Part shown: piece by piece, positions 35,454 to 43,199 of the stretch
How the letters are laid out: each line of letters starts with the position of its first letter
Numbering within the stretch: the first letter of the stretch is position 1
Assembly (NCBI GenBank): GCA_024226935.1
Contig: JAAELK010000505.1
Span: 1-64,000 of the forward strand
DNA from: Desulfobacteraceae bacterium
GTDB lineage: Bacteria > Desulfobacterota > Desulfobacteria > Desulfobacterales > Desulfobacteraceae
Reading direction: 5' to 3'
DNA length: 64,000 nucleotides
The notes under the pieces: model-generated
The model's database searches: none
Told to the model about the DNA's origin: nothing
Seen by the model: the letters and a program-made list of their open reading frames with translations, nothing else
Made by a program: the position numbers and the translations under genes

Positions 35454-36680
35454 TTATTCGATTTTTTTCATGTATTCCGATTGGATGGGGGTGCCAACTT
35501 TTTTGAAGGTGCCGTCTTGAACTGAATAAATTTGGAGCATGTCGACTCCTGCCCGGTCTGTATCGGAATAAGTTACAGGTCCTATGGTGGTATATGGCTG
35601 GTATGCATAGTTTCCGTTCATTGCATTCATCTCTTTGTAGAGGTTTTTCTTGTTGACCTCAAAACCTTTGGCTTTTGTCCGTTTGATGGCTTCTGTGACA
35701 ACCTGGGCCACCATGATACCGGCGGCATAATTGTGGGAATTGGCTGCCTTGTTATCCCTGCCATAGCGTTTGGCCAGGGCCAATTGTTTATCCGTGCCTT
35801 TACCCGGTTCAGAAGTTAAGTTAAAAGAACAGGTCCAGAAAAAACCCTCGGACGCATCTCCTGCGAGGGCAATCAGATCGTTACCGCCGGTGTAATGGAC
35901 ACCCAGAAAAGTAAGTTTGCCTTTTTCACCATAGGATTTGGCTGTCATCCCCAGGCGGGTGGAATCCTTGAGCATGGTTGAAACCGGGGATTGAACTGTA
36001 TGACAGAGCACATACTGGACTCCTTTGTTTGAAAGACGCTTGAGCATGGCGGAGTTATCAAGGTTTTTCCCGTGTTCAACCACTTCCACGATTTCCATGT
36101 TCAGGCCTGCTTTGATTGCTTTTTGGGCATCTTCTACTGGACCCCTGCCAAAGGCGGAAGGGTGGATGAACATGGCTACTTTTGCTTTGCCGCCCTTATG
36201 ATTTTTAACTACATATTCTGACAGGGCTACCAATTGTTCCGAATAGGAGGCAACGGGCAGGAAAATATAATTGGAATCATCCAGGTTTCCGGCATGGTAG
36301 GAGGCAGGTAGTACGGCGATTTGCTCTTCTTCAAAATCTCTCTTGAGTCCCAGGGTGGAACCTGTGGAATAGTTCAGGTACATGACAATACCCTTATCCA
36401 GATATTCTTCGAAATTACGTTTGGTGACATCTGTTTTGTATTGGTCATCCCGGATCATGCATTCAATTTTATCGTCTCCCAGGACCCGGGTTTCATTAAC
36501 AAATCTGAAATAGTCTTCAACCCCTTTGGAATAGGGGTTGCCGGCATCAGAAGTTGGACCTGTTATGGCAAGGGACATACCGAGTTTGTGAATCTTTCCC
36601 TCTGCATTGACCGATGGGGTAAATGTAAAAAACATGATAAGAATTAATCCGGTTAAGCTTAAACATCTTTTGTTTTTCAT
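35454..36680 (-). CDS. livK: Branched-chain amino-acid-type ABC substrate-binding protein
   Basis: A 408-residue exported protein of the Peripla_BP_6 family. A signal peptide (to about SVNAEG) is followed by KLGMSLAITGPTSDAGNPYSKGVEDYFRFVNE, i.e. the usual LivJ/LivK first strand, here split by me: LGMSLAITGPTSDAG then YSKGVEDYF. It delivers a solute to LivHMGF. The CoA ligase inside the operon raises the possibility that the solute is a carboxylic acid rather than, or in addition to, leucine/isoleucine/valine. Confidence 0.88.
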   Translation of the reverse strand: MKNKRCLSLTGLILIMFFTFTPSVNAEGKIHKLGMSLAITGPTSDAGNPYSKGVEDYFRFVNETRVLGDDKIECMIRDDQYKTDVTKRNFEEYLDKGIVMYLNYSTGSTLGLKRDFEEEQIAVLPASYHAGNLDDSNYIFLPVASYSEQLVALSEYVVKNHKGGKAKVAMFIHPSAFGRGPVEDAQKAIKAGLNMEIVEVVEHGKNLDNSAMLKRLSNKGVQYVLCHTVQSPVSTMLKDSTRLGMTAKSYGEKGKLTFLGVHYTGGNDLIALAGDASEGFFWTCSFNLTSEPGKGTDKQLALAKRYGRDNKAANSHNYAAGIMVAQVVTEAIKRTKAKGFEVNKKNLYKEMNAMNGNYAYQPYTTIGPVTYSDTDRAGVDMLQIYSVQDGTFKKVGTPIQSEYMKKIE

Positions 36681-36767
36681 TTCTTTCTCCTCTTTGGTTT
36701 AGGTTGTATAAAGAAACGATAAGTTTAATATACGATTTGATTACTTTAGTGTCGTAACAGCTTCTTT

Positions 36768-37862
36768 CTAATATCTGAAGGGCCATAACTTAGTATATGA
36801 TTTTACGATCCGCCACCAATTGGCAATTCCCCTGGGTTCAAACATTAAAAATAAAACAATGACAAGACCGAAGGTAAAAGGGCGTAATGCCGTTGCAAGG
36901 TTCATGCTGGAGGGTAGATATCGTCCTGCCAGCTCTGCTAATTGTTCCACATTAAGGTCAAGCAACTTGATGGCAACCGGTCCCCAGAAGGATCCATTCA
37001 GGGTGCCTAAGCCTCCGACAATGGCCATGGCAAGATAGGATATCGATTCGTGGAGGGTAAAGGATTCAAACCCGACACCCCGGTAAAGGTAGGCATGCAA
37101 GGCTCCTGCAACTCCGGCGAAAAAACCGGCCAGTGCGAAGGCATAAACTTTGGTAAGGCCTGGATGTATTCCCATGGCATCGGCTGCCCGGTCATTATCG
37201 CGTACCGCTACAAGGCTGCGACCATACTTGGTTTTGAGCAGGTTTCTGATTCCAAATCCCAGGAGTACGACAAAGATTAAAATTACATAATACCAGAAAA
37301 GGTAATGGTCTTTCCTTCCCACCGTTCCAGTGAACCAGGTTACTCTTCCTACAAATATGGTCTGGCCCTGGTTAAAAAAGCTCATGAAATTGATTACCCA
37401 TTGAAAAATCATCTGAAAGGAGAGGGTGGCAATGGCAAGATAGAGATGCTTGAGTCTCAGGGCCGGCAAGCCCACAATGCCGCCAAACAATGCCCCCATA
37501 AGACCTGCCATAATGATGAGTACCGGCCAGAAATGGGTGACAAAAATATGGGAATCTCCCATGATCCGGCAGAAGGAGGCCACGGTATAGGCCCCGATTC
37601 CCACAAATGCGGCATGGCCGATGGATATGAGTCCTGCAAATCCGGTCACAAGATTTAAGCCCATGACTGCAACTATGGCGATGAGAATATTATCAATTAC
37701 AAGCATATACTTGTTGCCCATGGGAAAGAAAACCGGCCAGGCAAAAAGCAGGAATAAAAACAGGGTAAACACCGACCGGTCCAGATGGGTATGAAATGTT
37801 GCCTGTTCTTGTTTGTAGGAGGTGAAATAATTACCCGTTGCTAACCATGGATTTGTTGACAT
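36768..37862 (-). CDS. livM: Branched-chain amino-acid-type ABC permease LivM
   Basis: A 364-residue inner-membrane protein with about nine hydrophobic segments. The LivM/LivH loop (LNLVTGFAGLISIGHAAFVG) is conserved, as is the coupling segment (AVRDNDRAADAMGI, IVGGLGTLNGSFWGPV). It forms the channel with LivH. Its start is three bases from the livH stop, indicating coupled expression. The N-terminal 35 residues are hydrophilic and specific. Confidence 0.93.
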   Translation of the reverse strand: MSTNPWLATGNYFTSYKQEQATFHTHLDRSVFTLFLFLLFAWPVFFPMGNKYMLVIDNILIAIVAVMGLNLVTGFAGLISIGHAAFVGIGAYTVASFCRIMGDSHIFVTHFWPVLIIMAGLMGALFGGIVGLPALRLKHLYLAIATLSFQMIFQWVINFMSFFNQGQTIFVGRVTWFTGTVGRKDHYLFWYYVILIFVVLLGFGIRNLLKTKYGRSLVAVRDNDRAADAMGIHPGLTKVYAFALAGFFAGVAGALHAYLYRGVGFESFTLHESISYLAMAIVGGLGTLNGSFWGPVAIKLLDLNVEQLAELAGRYLPSSMNLATALRPFTFGLVIVLFLMFEPRGIANWWRIVKSYTKLWPFRY

Positions 37863-37865
37863 AGG

Positions 37866-38759
37866 TTACACCCGCTCAATTTCATGAATTCCAAATAAAC
37901 CATGGGGTTTAAATAGGAGTATGATTAATAAAATGATATAGGGCATGACTTCCCCTGTACCGGAAAGGCCCCAGTTGCCGTCCAGATATCCGGAAGCAAG
38001 CTGCTGGATTAAACCCATTATTATACCTGCCACCACAGCCCCCAGGATGGAGTCAAGGCCGCCTAAAATAAGCACGGGGAAAACTACTATGCCAAAGGCA
38101 TGGAGGGTATCAAAGTTTAACCCCGTGATATTGCCGATGATGCAACCGGCAGCGGCAGCAGAAAGCCCTGCCGTGGCCCAGGCAAGTCCGAATACTTTGG
38201 GGACGGAAATACCCACGGACATGGCTCCGAACTGGTCATCGGATACGGCCCGCATGGAAATCCCCACCGTGGATTTTTTAAAAAACCAGGAAAATCCGCC
38301 GATAAGAATAAAGGTGATGATCACCCCAACAAGCTGGGTCCAGGAAATGGATACTCCGCCCAGGGTCAAGGGAGTCGTGGGTAAAAAGGCGGGAAAGGAA
38401 TAGTTTTCCGTACCAAAAGGGGTGAGATAAATCAGTCCGTCGATGATGGAGCCAAGCCCTATGGTGACCATGATTACCGAGATAATAGGTTCGCCGATGA
38501 GTCGTCGTAAAAAGATTCTTTCTACACTCATGGCTAGAAAAAATGTGATGATCATGCTGGCAAGAAAAGAAAAGAAAATAGGAATCCCAATGGTTATAGT
38601 TAAAAAATAGGTGATAAAGGCTCCGGCAGCAATGATCTGGCCGTGGGCAAAGTTTGCTACCCGGCTTGATTTATATATCAGTACCAGGCCCAGGGCTGCT
38701 AACGCATAGATGGAACCTACCACAACACCACTGACAACGATTTGAAAAAAATAACTCAT
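37866..38759 (-). CDS. livH: Branched-chain amino-acid-type ABC permease LivH
   Basis: A 297-residue inner-membrane protein with about eight hydrophobic segments. It has the LivH hallmarks ALAALGLVLIYKSSRVANFAHG-like (ALGLVLIYKSSRVANFAHG), AVSDDQFGAMSVGI and ILGGLDSILGAVVAGIIMG. It partners LivM. It begins nine bases after the CoA ligase stop in the same operon. Confidence 0.93.
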   Translation of the reverse strand: MSYFFQIVVSGVVVGSIYALAALGLVLIYKSSRVANFAHGQIIAAGAFITYFLTITIGIPIFFSFLASMIITFFLAMSVERIFLRRLIGEPIISVIMVTIGLGSIIDGLIYLTPFGTENYSFPAFLPTTPLTLGGVSISWTQLVGVIITFILIGGFSWFFKKSTVGISMRAVSDDQFGAMSVGISVPKVFGLAWATAGLSAAAAGCIIGNITGLNFDTLHAFGIVVFPVLILGGLDSILGAVVAGIIMGLIQQLASGYLDGNWGLSGTGEVMPYIILLIILLFKPHGLFGIHEIERV

Positions 38760-38768
38760 CAGATTTTT

Positions 38769-40703
38769 TTAGGCTCCTTTCACTGTGTAAAACGCAATGC
38801 TTGTTTTAACCGAAGTGGATTGCCCATCCTGGTATTCATAGGATGCCTCAACCTTTCGTTTATCTATTGTCTCGTCATAAAGCCAATCATAAAGATTCTG
38901 GTATTTTTCCTGGACAAATTTACGGCGGATTTTACCGGTTTTGGTCAACTCTCCGTCATCCATATCCAATAGTTTATAGAGCAGGGCAAACCGTTTGATT
39001 TTAAAATGCTCTTTTTCGGCACGACTGTTTACATCCAAAACCTGTTCCATCATAAGTTGAGCCACTTCCGGCTTGCTGGAAAGATCCATAAAAGTGGAGT
39101 AGGATATTCCCCTGTCTTCAGCCCATTTCCCCACAACAATGGGGTCCACATTGATCAGACAGGCAACAAAATCTTCTTTGTTTCCATAGATGACCGCCTC
39201 CTTAATATAGGGAGAAAATTTCATGGCATTTTCCAGGAACATGGGGGAGAACATTTCTCCCTTGTTGTTATGCATGACATCGGATAGCCGGTCAATAACC
39301 ACCAGATGTCCGTATTCATCAATAAATCCGGCATCCCCGGAATGTAGCCATCCGTCTTTTAGGGCTTCTTCGCTTTTTTCCGGCAGATCATAATATCCCG
39401 GGGAAACCGAATCCGATTTTGAAAGAATTTCCCCGTTTTCGGCAATTTTGCATTGGGTCCCCGGCAGGGGTTTTCCAACGGTTTCCGGCCGGACATCTCC
39501 GTCCCTGTGCATGTAAGCGATTCCGGTTATTTCTGTCTGTCCATAGATTTGTTTTAAATTGACGCCAATGGCCTGGTAAAAGGTGAAAAGTTCAGGCCCC
39601 AGGGCTGCCCCTCCTGTATATGCCCGTCTCAGTCGCAAGAATCCTATCTGATTGATGAGAGGTCGAATGACCATCTGTGTTCCCAGCCAGGATTTTATCT
39701 TCAACCCCAAGGGCATGGATTTGCCTGTCATCTTATAGTCCGCAGCCCTAATGCCAATTTTGATAAAATAGTTATAAAACAGCTTGTTCAGCCAATATGA
39801 CTGGTCAATTTTAAGCCAGATTTCGCTTCTAATGGTTTCATAAATTCTGGGGGCACCGAACATGAAGTGGGGGCCGATCTCCTTTAAATCAGCCATGGCG
39901 GTTTCAACGGATTCGGGAAAATTAATGGTGATCCCACTGGCCATGGCTACCCCAAAGGAGTTCATCTGTTCTCCGATCCAGGCAAAGGGTAAAAAAGAAA
40001 CATATTCGTCCGTGGATTCCAAAGGATCCACCTGGGTGATTTTTACCCCCATGTTGATATAGTTTTTATGGGTCATCATGGTGCCCTTGGGCAGCCCTGT
40101 GGTACCGGAAGTGAGACAGAGATGACAGACATCGTTCGCAGATCCCATGTCCACGAAATTCTCAAAAAGAGTTGAATCCTTTTGGTGTTCTTTCTCACCT
40201 ATTTTGTATAGATCCCTGATATTAATGAACCAGTCATCGGACATGTATTCCCGCATTCCCCTTGGGTCTTCAAAAATAACCTTTTTAACCCTGGGAATCT
40301 TATCTCTAACTTCCAATACCTTGTCCACCTGTTCCTGGTTATCACAGAACACGGCAGAAACCTTGAGGTAGTTTAATATCTGGGAGATTTCAGCCGGCAT
40401 ACTGGTCTGATAAATTCCGGCGGATATAGCACCCAGGGCATGACTGCCAATGGCTATAAAGAGCAGCTCGGGTATATTGTCTGAGATGATGGCAATGGTA
40501 TTACTTTTGTTAAGCCCGATGGCTTTTAAGCCCAGGGAGGTTTTTCGGACATGATCATAATAATCTTCCCAGGAATAGGTGTTCCATATGCCAAAATCCT
40601 TTTCTCTCAAAGCCGGGCGTTTGGGACTTGTTTTTACCCGCCAGCGGAGAAGTTGAGGAATGGTGTATTCAAGCAGTTGATCATTTTTGTTCATCTGATG
40701 CAT
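38769..40703 (-). CDS. AMP-forming long-chain acyl-CoA synthetase in the liv operon
   Basis: About 644 residues, FAA1-like length. The start is taken at ATG 40703 (GGAG three bases ahead) or ATG 40694; a TTG further up is less likely. It overlaps the end of livG. Motifs: adenylation P-loop LTSGTTGLPKGTMM, IYGQTEITG, WLHSGDAGFIDE and the C-terminal KTGKIRRKFV region with the catalytic Lys. It activates a fatty, branched or aromatic acid to its CoA thioester. Its location between livG and livH suggests import-linked activation, an arrangement I recall from other Desulfobacterota. Confidence 0.9.
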   Translation of the reverse strand: MHQMNKNDQLLEYTIPQLLRWRVKTSPKRPALREKDFGIWNTYSWEDYYDHVRKTSLGLKAIGLNKSNTIAIISDNIPELLFIAIGSHALGAISAGIYQTSMPAEISQILNYLKVSAVFCDNQEQVDKVLEVRDKIPRVKKVIFEDPRGMREYMSDDWFINIRDLYKIGEKEHQKDSTLFENFVDMGSANDVCHLCLTSGTTGLPKGTMMTHKNYINMGVKITQVDPLESTDEYVSFLPFAWIGEQMNSFGVAMASGITINFPESVETAMADLKEIGPHFMFGAPRIYETIRSEIWLKIDQSYWLNKLFYNYFIKIGIRAADYKMTGKSMPLGLKIKSWLGTQMVIRPLINQIGFLRLRRAYTGGAALGPELFTFYQAIGVNLKQIYGQTEITGIAYMHRDGDVRPETVGKPLPGTQCKIAENGEILSKSDSVSPGYYDLPEKSEEALKDGWLHSGDAGFIDEYGHLVVIDRLSDVMHNNKGEMFSPMFLENAMKFSPYIKEAVIYGNKEDFVACLINVDPIVVGKWAEDRGISYSTFMDLSSKPEVAQLMMEQVLDVNSRAEKEHFKIKRFALLYKLLDMDDGELTKTGKIRRKFVQEKYQNLYDWLYDETIDKRKVEASYEYQDGQSTSVKTSIAFYTVKGA

Positions 40704-41460
40704 CTTCTCCAATATAGGCTTCAATAACTTTTGGATCCTGGGCGATCTCTTCGGGGGTGCCGGAACCTATAAGCTGACCGAAATCCAGTACATAGATTCT
40801 ATCGGAAATATCCATGACAACACCTAGGTCATGCTCTACCAGTACCACCGTGATGTTGCGCTCCTTTTGAATATCAATCACAAACCGGACAATATCTTCT
40901 TTTTCTTCGATGTTCATTCCAGCCATGGGTTCGTCTAAAAGTAATATGTCCGGTGCCAATGTCATGGCCCTGGCCACTTCTACTTTTTTCTGGATACCAT
41001 AACTCAGGTTGCCAACCAGGCTTTTACGATAGGGTTCAAGTTCCATAAAATCGATGACCTCTTCCACGTAGGCCCTGTTTTCTGCTTCAATTCTGGAGGC
41101 TTTTCCATAAAAGAAAATAGCATGGAGAATAGAGTAGTTTAAATTTTGATGGCGGGCCAGTAGTAGATTATCTAAGACCGAGAGCCCCGAAAATAGTTCC
41201 AGGTTCTGAAAGGCTCTGGCAATGCCCAGGTTGGAGATCTGGTGGGGGGATGCATGGGTTAATTTTTTATTTTTGTAGAAAATATCCCCCCTGGTGGGGT
41301 GATAAAAACCGGAGATACAATTGAGCATGCTTGTTTTGCCGGCCCCATTAGGGCCGATAATGGAGGTGATAAGACCTGGTTCAATTTTCATATCTACGTT
41401 GGACAATGCTTTGAGTCCGCCAAAAGAGAGTGTTACATCTGAAATATTTAAATGTGTCAT
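40681..41460 (-). CDS. livG: Branched-chain amino-acid-type ABC transporter ATPase LivG
   Basis: A 259-residue ABC ATPase with Walker A (IGPNGAGKTSMLNCISG), signature (LSYGIQKKVEVARAM) and Walker B (ILLLDEPMAGMN). LIGSGTPEEIAQDPKVIEAYIG is the standard LivG C-terminus. It is the first gene of the liv operon, and its end overlaps the start of the acyl-CoA synthetase, implying coupled translation. Confidence 0.93.
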   Translation of the reverse strand: MTHLNISDVTLSFGGLKALSNVDMKIEPGLITSIIGPNGAGKTSMLNCISGFYHPTRGDIFYKNKKLTHASPHQISNLGIARAFQNLELFSGLSVLDNLLLARHQNLNYSILHAIFFYGKASRIEAENRAYVEEVIDFMELEPYRKSLVGNLSYGIQKKVEVARAMTLAPDILLLDEPMAGMNIEEKEDIVRFVIDIQKERNITVVLVEHDLGVVMDISDRIYVLDFGQLIGSGTPEEIAQDPKVIEAYIGEDASDEQK

Positions 41461-41528
41461 CTCAAATCCAAACTTTTTATGTTAGATTGACAAAAAACTT
41501 CCGGTTTATTACTTAAATTTTTGGTCCT

Positions 41529-41567
41529 AAATAAAGGCAAATTTTTAAGAAAAAGTTGCCTTTATTT
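41529..41567. terminator. Terminator-like hairpin overlapping the end of the CoA ligase gene
   Basis: AAATAAAGGCAA (41529-41540) and TTGCCTTTATTT (41556-41567) form a perfect 12-bp stem. It includes the last codons and stop of the minus-strand ligase gene. It probably separates that gene from the liv operon below it. Confidence 0.65.
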
Positions 41568-43035
41568 TTATTCGGTCAATGGTGCCATCATCTGTTTTGG
41601 GCAATTTATCAATGAATTCTACGTATTTGGGTTTTTTGTAACCGGCAATCAGGGACCCGGTAAAAGAGATGAGTTCTTCTTTTGTCACTTTCATTCCGGG
41701 GCTGAGGGCGATAAGTGCTTTGATGCCTTCTCCAAATTTTGGATCAGGGACTCCAAAGACACACACATTTTTTACTGCCTTGTGTTGTAGTATCGCTTTT
41801 TCCACTTCTGCGGGAAATACGTTTTCTCCTCCTGATTTTATGAGCTCTTTTTCCGGTTTTCTATCCTTGAAAAATAAAAAGCCTTCGGAATCAATCATTC
41901 CTATATCTCCGGTATGATGCCAGCCTTTTCTAAAGGTTATTTTATTTAATTGGGGTGTATTCCAATATCCTTGGAATACAAGTGGCCCTTTAACAAGGAT
42001 TTCCCCCGGGGTGTTAATGGGTAATTCATTGTCAAAGTCGTCGGCAATTTGAATGTAGGCAAGTAAGGAGATTTCGCCGGCCGACCCTGGTCGTTTAAGA
42101 TATTCAGAAAAACAGATCAGTCCTGATGTCTCGGTCTGTCCATACAGGGTCCAGAATTTGGAATCAGTTTTACTTTCCCATTGTCTTATCGTGTCAAAAT
42201 TTTCAATTCCTGCTACAATCTCAAGGCTGGACAGGTCATCTTTTTTTTCCATGTGGTCTAAAAGGTGGGTCAGTATCGGGGAGAAAGCACCTAAAATTGT
42301 TATTCTTTGTTCCTGGATAAGATTAATACTCTGCCGGGGATTAAATTTTTCCACCATGACATTTTTACCTCCGGCCATGAGAGTTCCCAATCCTAAATTA
42401 ACTCCCATGATATGAAATAATGGAAGGATATTTAAATAGGTTTTTGTTTGGTTCAGGCCAAAGGCATGTATAAGTTGCAGGTTGGATAAAATTATATTTT
42501 CCTGGCTTAATACGGCTCCTCTCAGGGTTCCCTGGACTGCTGCCGTATGGATGATTACAAAGGGGTCATTGGGTTTGCCTTCGATGGTTTGGGTAAGGGG
42601 AGGAGATTGATATAGGGCAGCAATATTTTTGTCGATGATAAAACAATGATTCAGACAGGGATGTGTTGATACCAGATTTTGGGCCTGGTCGGCCATACCA
42701 TCGTCGCTGAAAATCACCGAAGGGGTGGTGTCGGAAATTATCTGGGAAATCTCATCCGGGTTTAATCGCCTGTTAATCAGGACTATACAGAGGTTAAGGG
42801 CAGCAATCGCACCAAAAAGATGGAAAAAAAATGGATGGTTGTAACTTAATATGGCTATTCTTTCGCCGGGTTTAAGATTAAGATTTGATAGTCCTTTTGC
42901 AAGCTTGGAGGTTTGCAAGAAGAGATCTATATAGGATATATCTTTTCTATTCCAATGAATGGCACAATGGTTTTGTCTTCGCAGGCTGTTTTTTCTATAG
43001 ATGTCAAAAAAATTTAAATTATACTGACTGCTCAT
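41545..43035 (-). CDS. AMP-forming acyl-CoA ligase, class I
   Basis: A 496-residue ligase, shorter than the liv-operon one. Motifs: a diverged P-loop (VIIHTAAVQGTLRGAVLS instead of the usual TSGTTGxPKG), LYGQTETSGLI, WHHTGDIGMIDSEGFLFFKDR, KSGGENVFPAEVE, and the C-terminal Lys near RIKIKATF. The changed P-loop is notable: Ser/Thr/Gly residues that hold ATP phosphates are largely replaced (TAAVQGTLRG). The substrate is unknown; fatty-acid or aryl acids are typical for this subgroup. It has its own promoter-like sequence upstream and a terminator-like hairpin at its end. Confidence 0.85.
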   Translation of the reverse strand: MSSQYNLNFFDIYRKNSLRRQNHCAIHWNRKDISYIDLFLQTSKLAKGLSNLNLKPGERIAILSYNHPFFFHLFGAIAALNLCIVLINRRLNPDEISQIISDTTPSVIFSDDGMADQAQNLVSTHPCLNHCFIIDKNIAALYQSPPLTQTIEGKPNDPFVIIHTAAVQGTLRGAVLSQENIILSNLQLIHAFGLNQTKTYLNILPLFHIMGVNLGLGTLMAGGKNVMVEKFNPRQSINLIQEQRITILGAFSPILTHLLDHMEKKDDLSSLEIVAGIENFDTIRQWESKTDSKFWTLYGQTETSGLICFSEYLKRPGSAGEISLLAYIQIADDFDNELPINTPGEILVKGPLVFQGYWNTPQLNKITFRKGWHHTGDIGMIDSEGFLFFKDRKPEKELIKSGGENVFPAEVEKAILQHKAVKNVCVFGVPDPKFGEGIKALIALSPGMKVTKEELISFTGSLIAGYKKPKYVEFIDKLPKTDDGTIDRIKIKATFS

Positions 43036-43154
43036 GAATCTTTACTCCTTAGGACAGGACAGATTAAAAGATTTATTTCATGTTTAGGTCATTATCTGTT
43101 TTAGATCACTAACACAAATTTTAGAACTATTTCTTAGTTTCAGTATGCCTTAAG

Positions 43155-43183
43155 TAATAATTCAATTTGTTTAGATTTGTCAA
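43155..43183 (-). promoter_or_regulatory. Promoter-like sequence upstream of the CoA ligase gene
   Basis: Minus strand: TTGACA (43183-43178), 17-base spacer, TTATTA (43160-43155). It is about 120 bases upstream of the ligase ATG and just downstream of the sensor kinase stop. Confidence 0.4.
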
Positions 43184-43199
43184 AGATTTTCTTTTGTTA

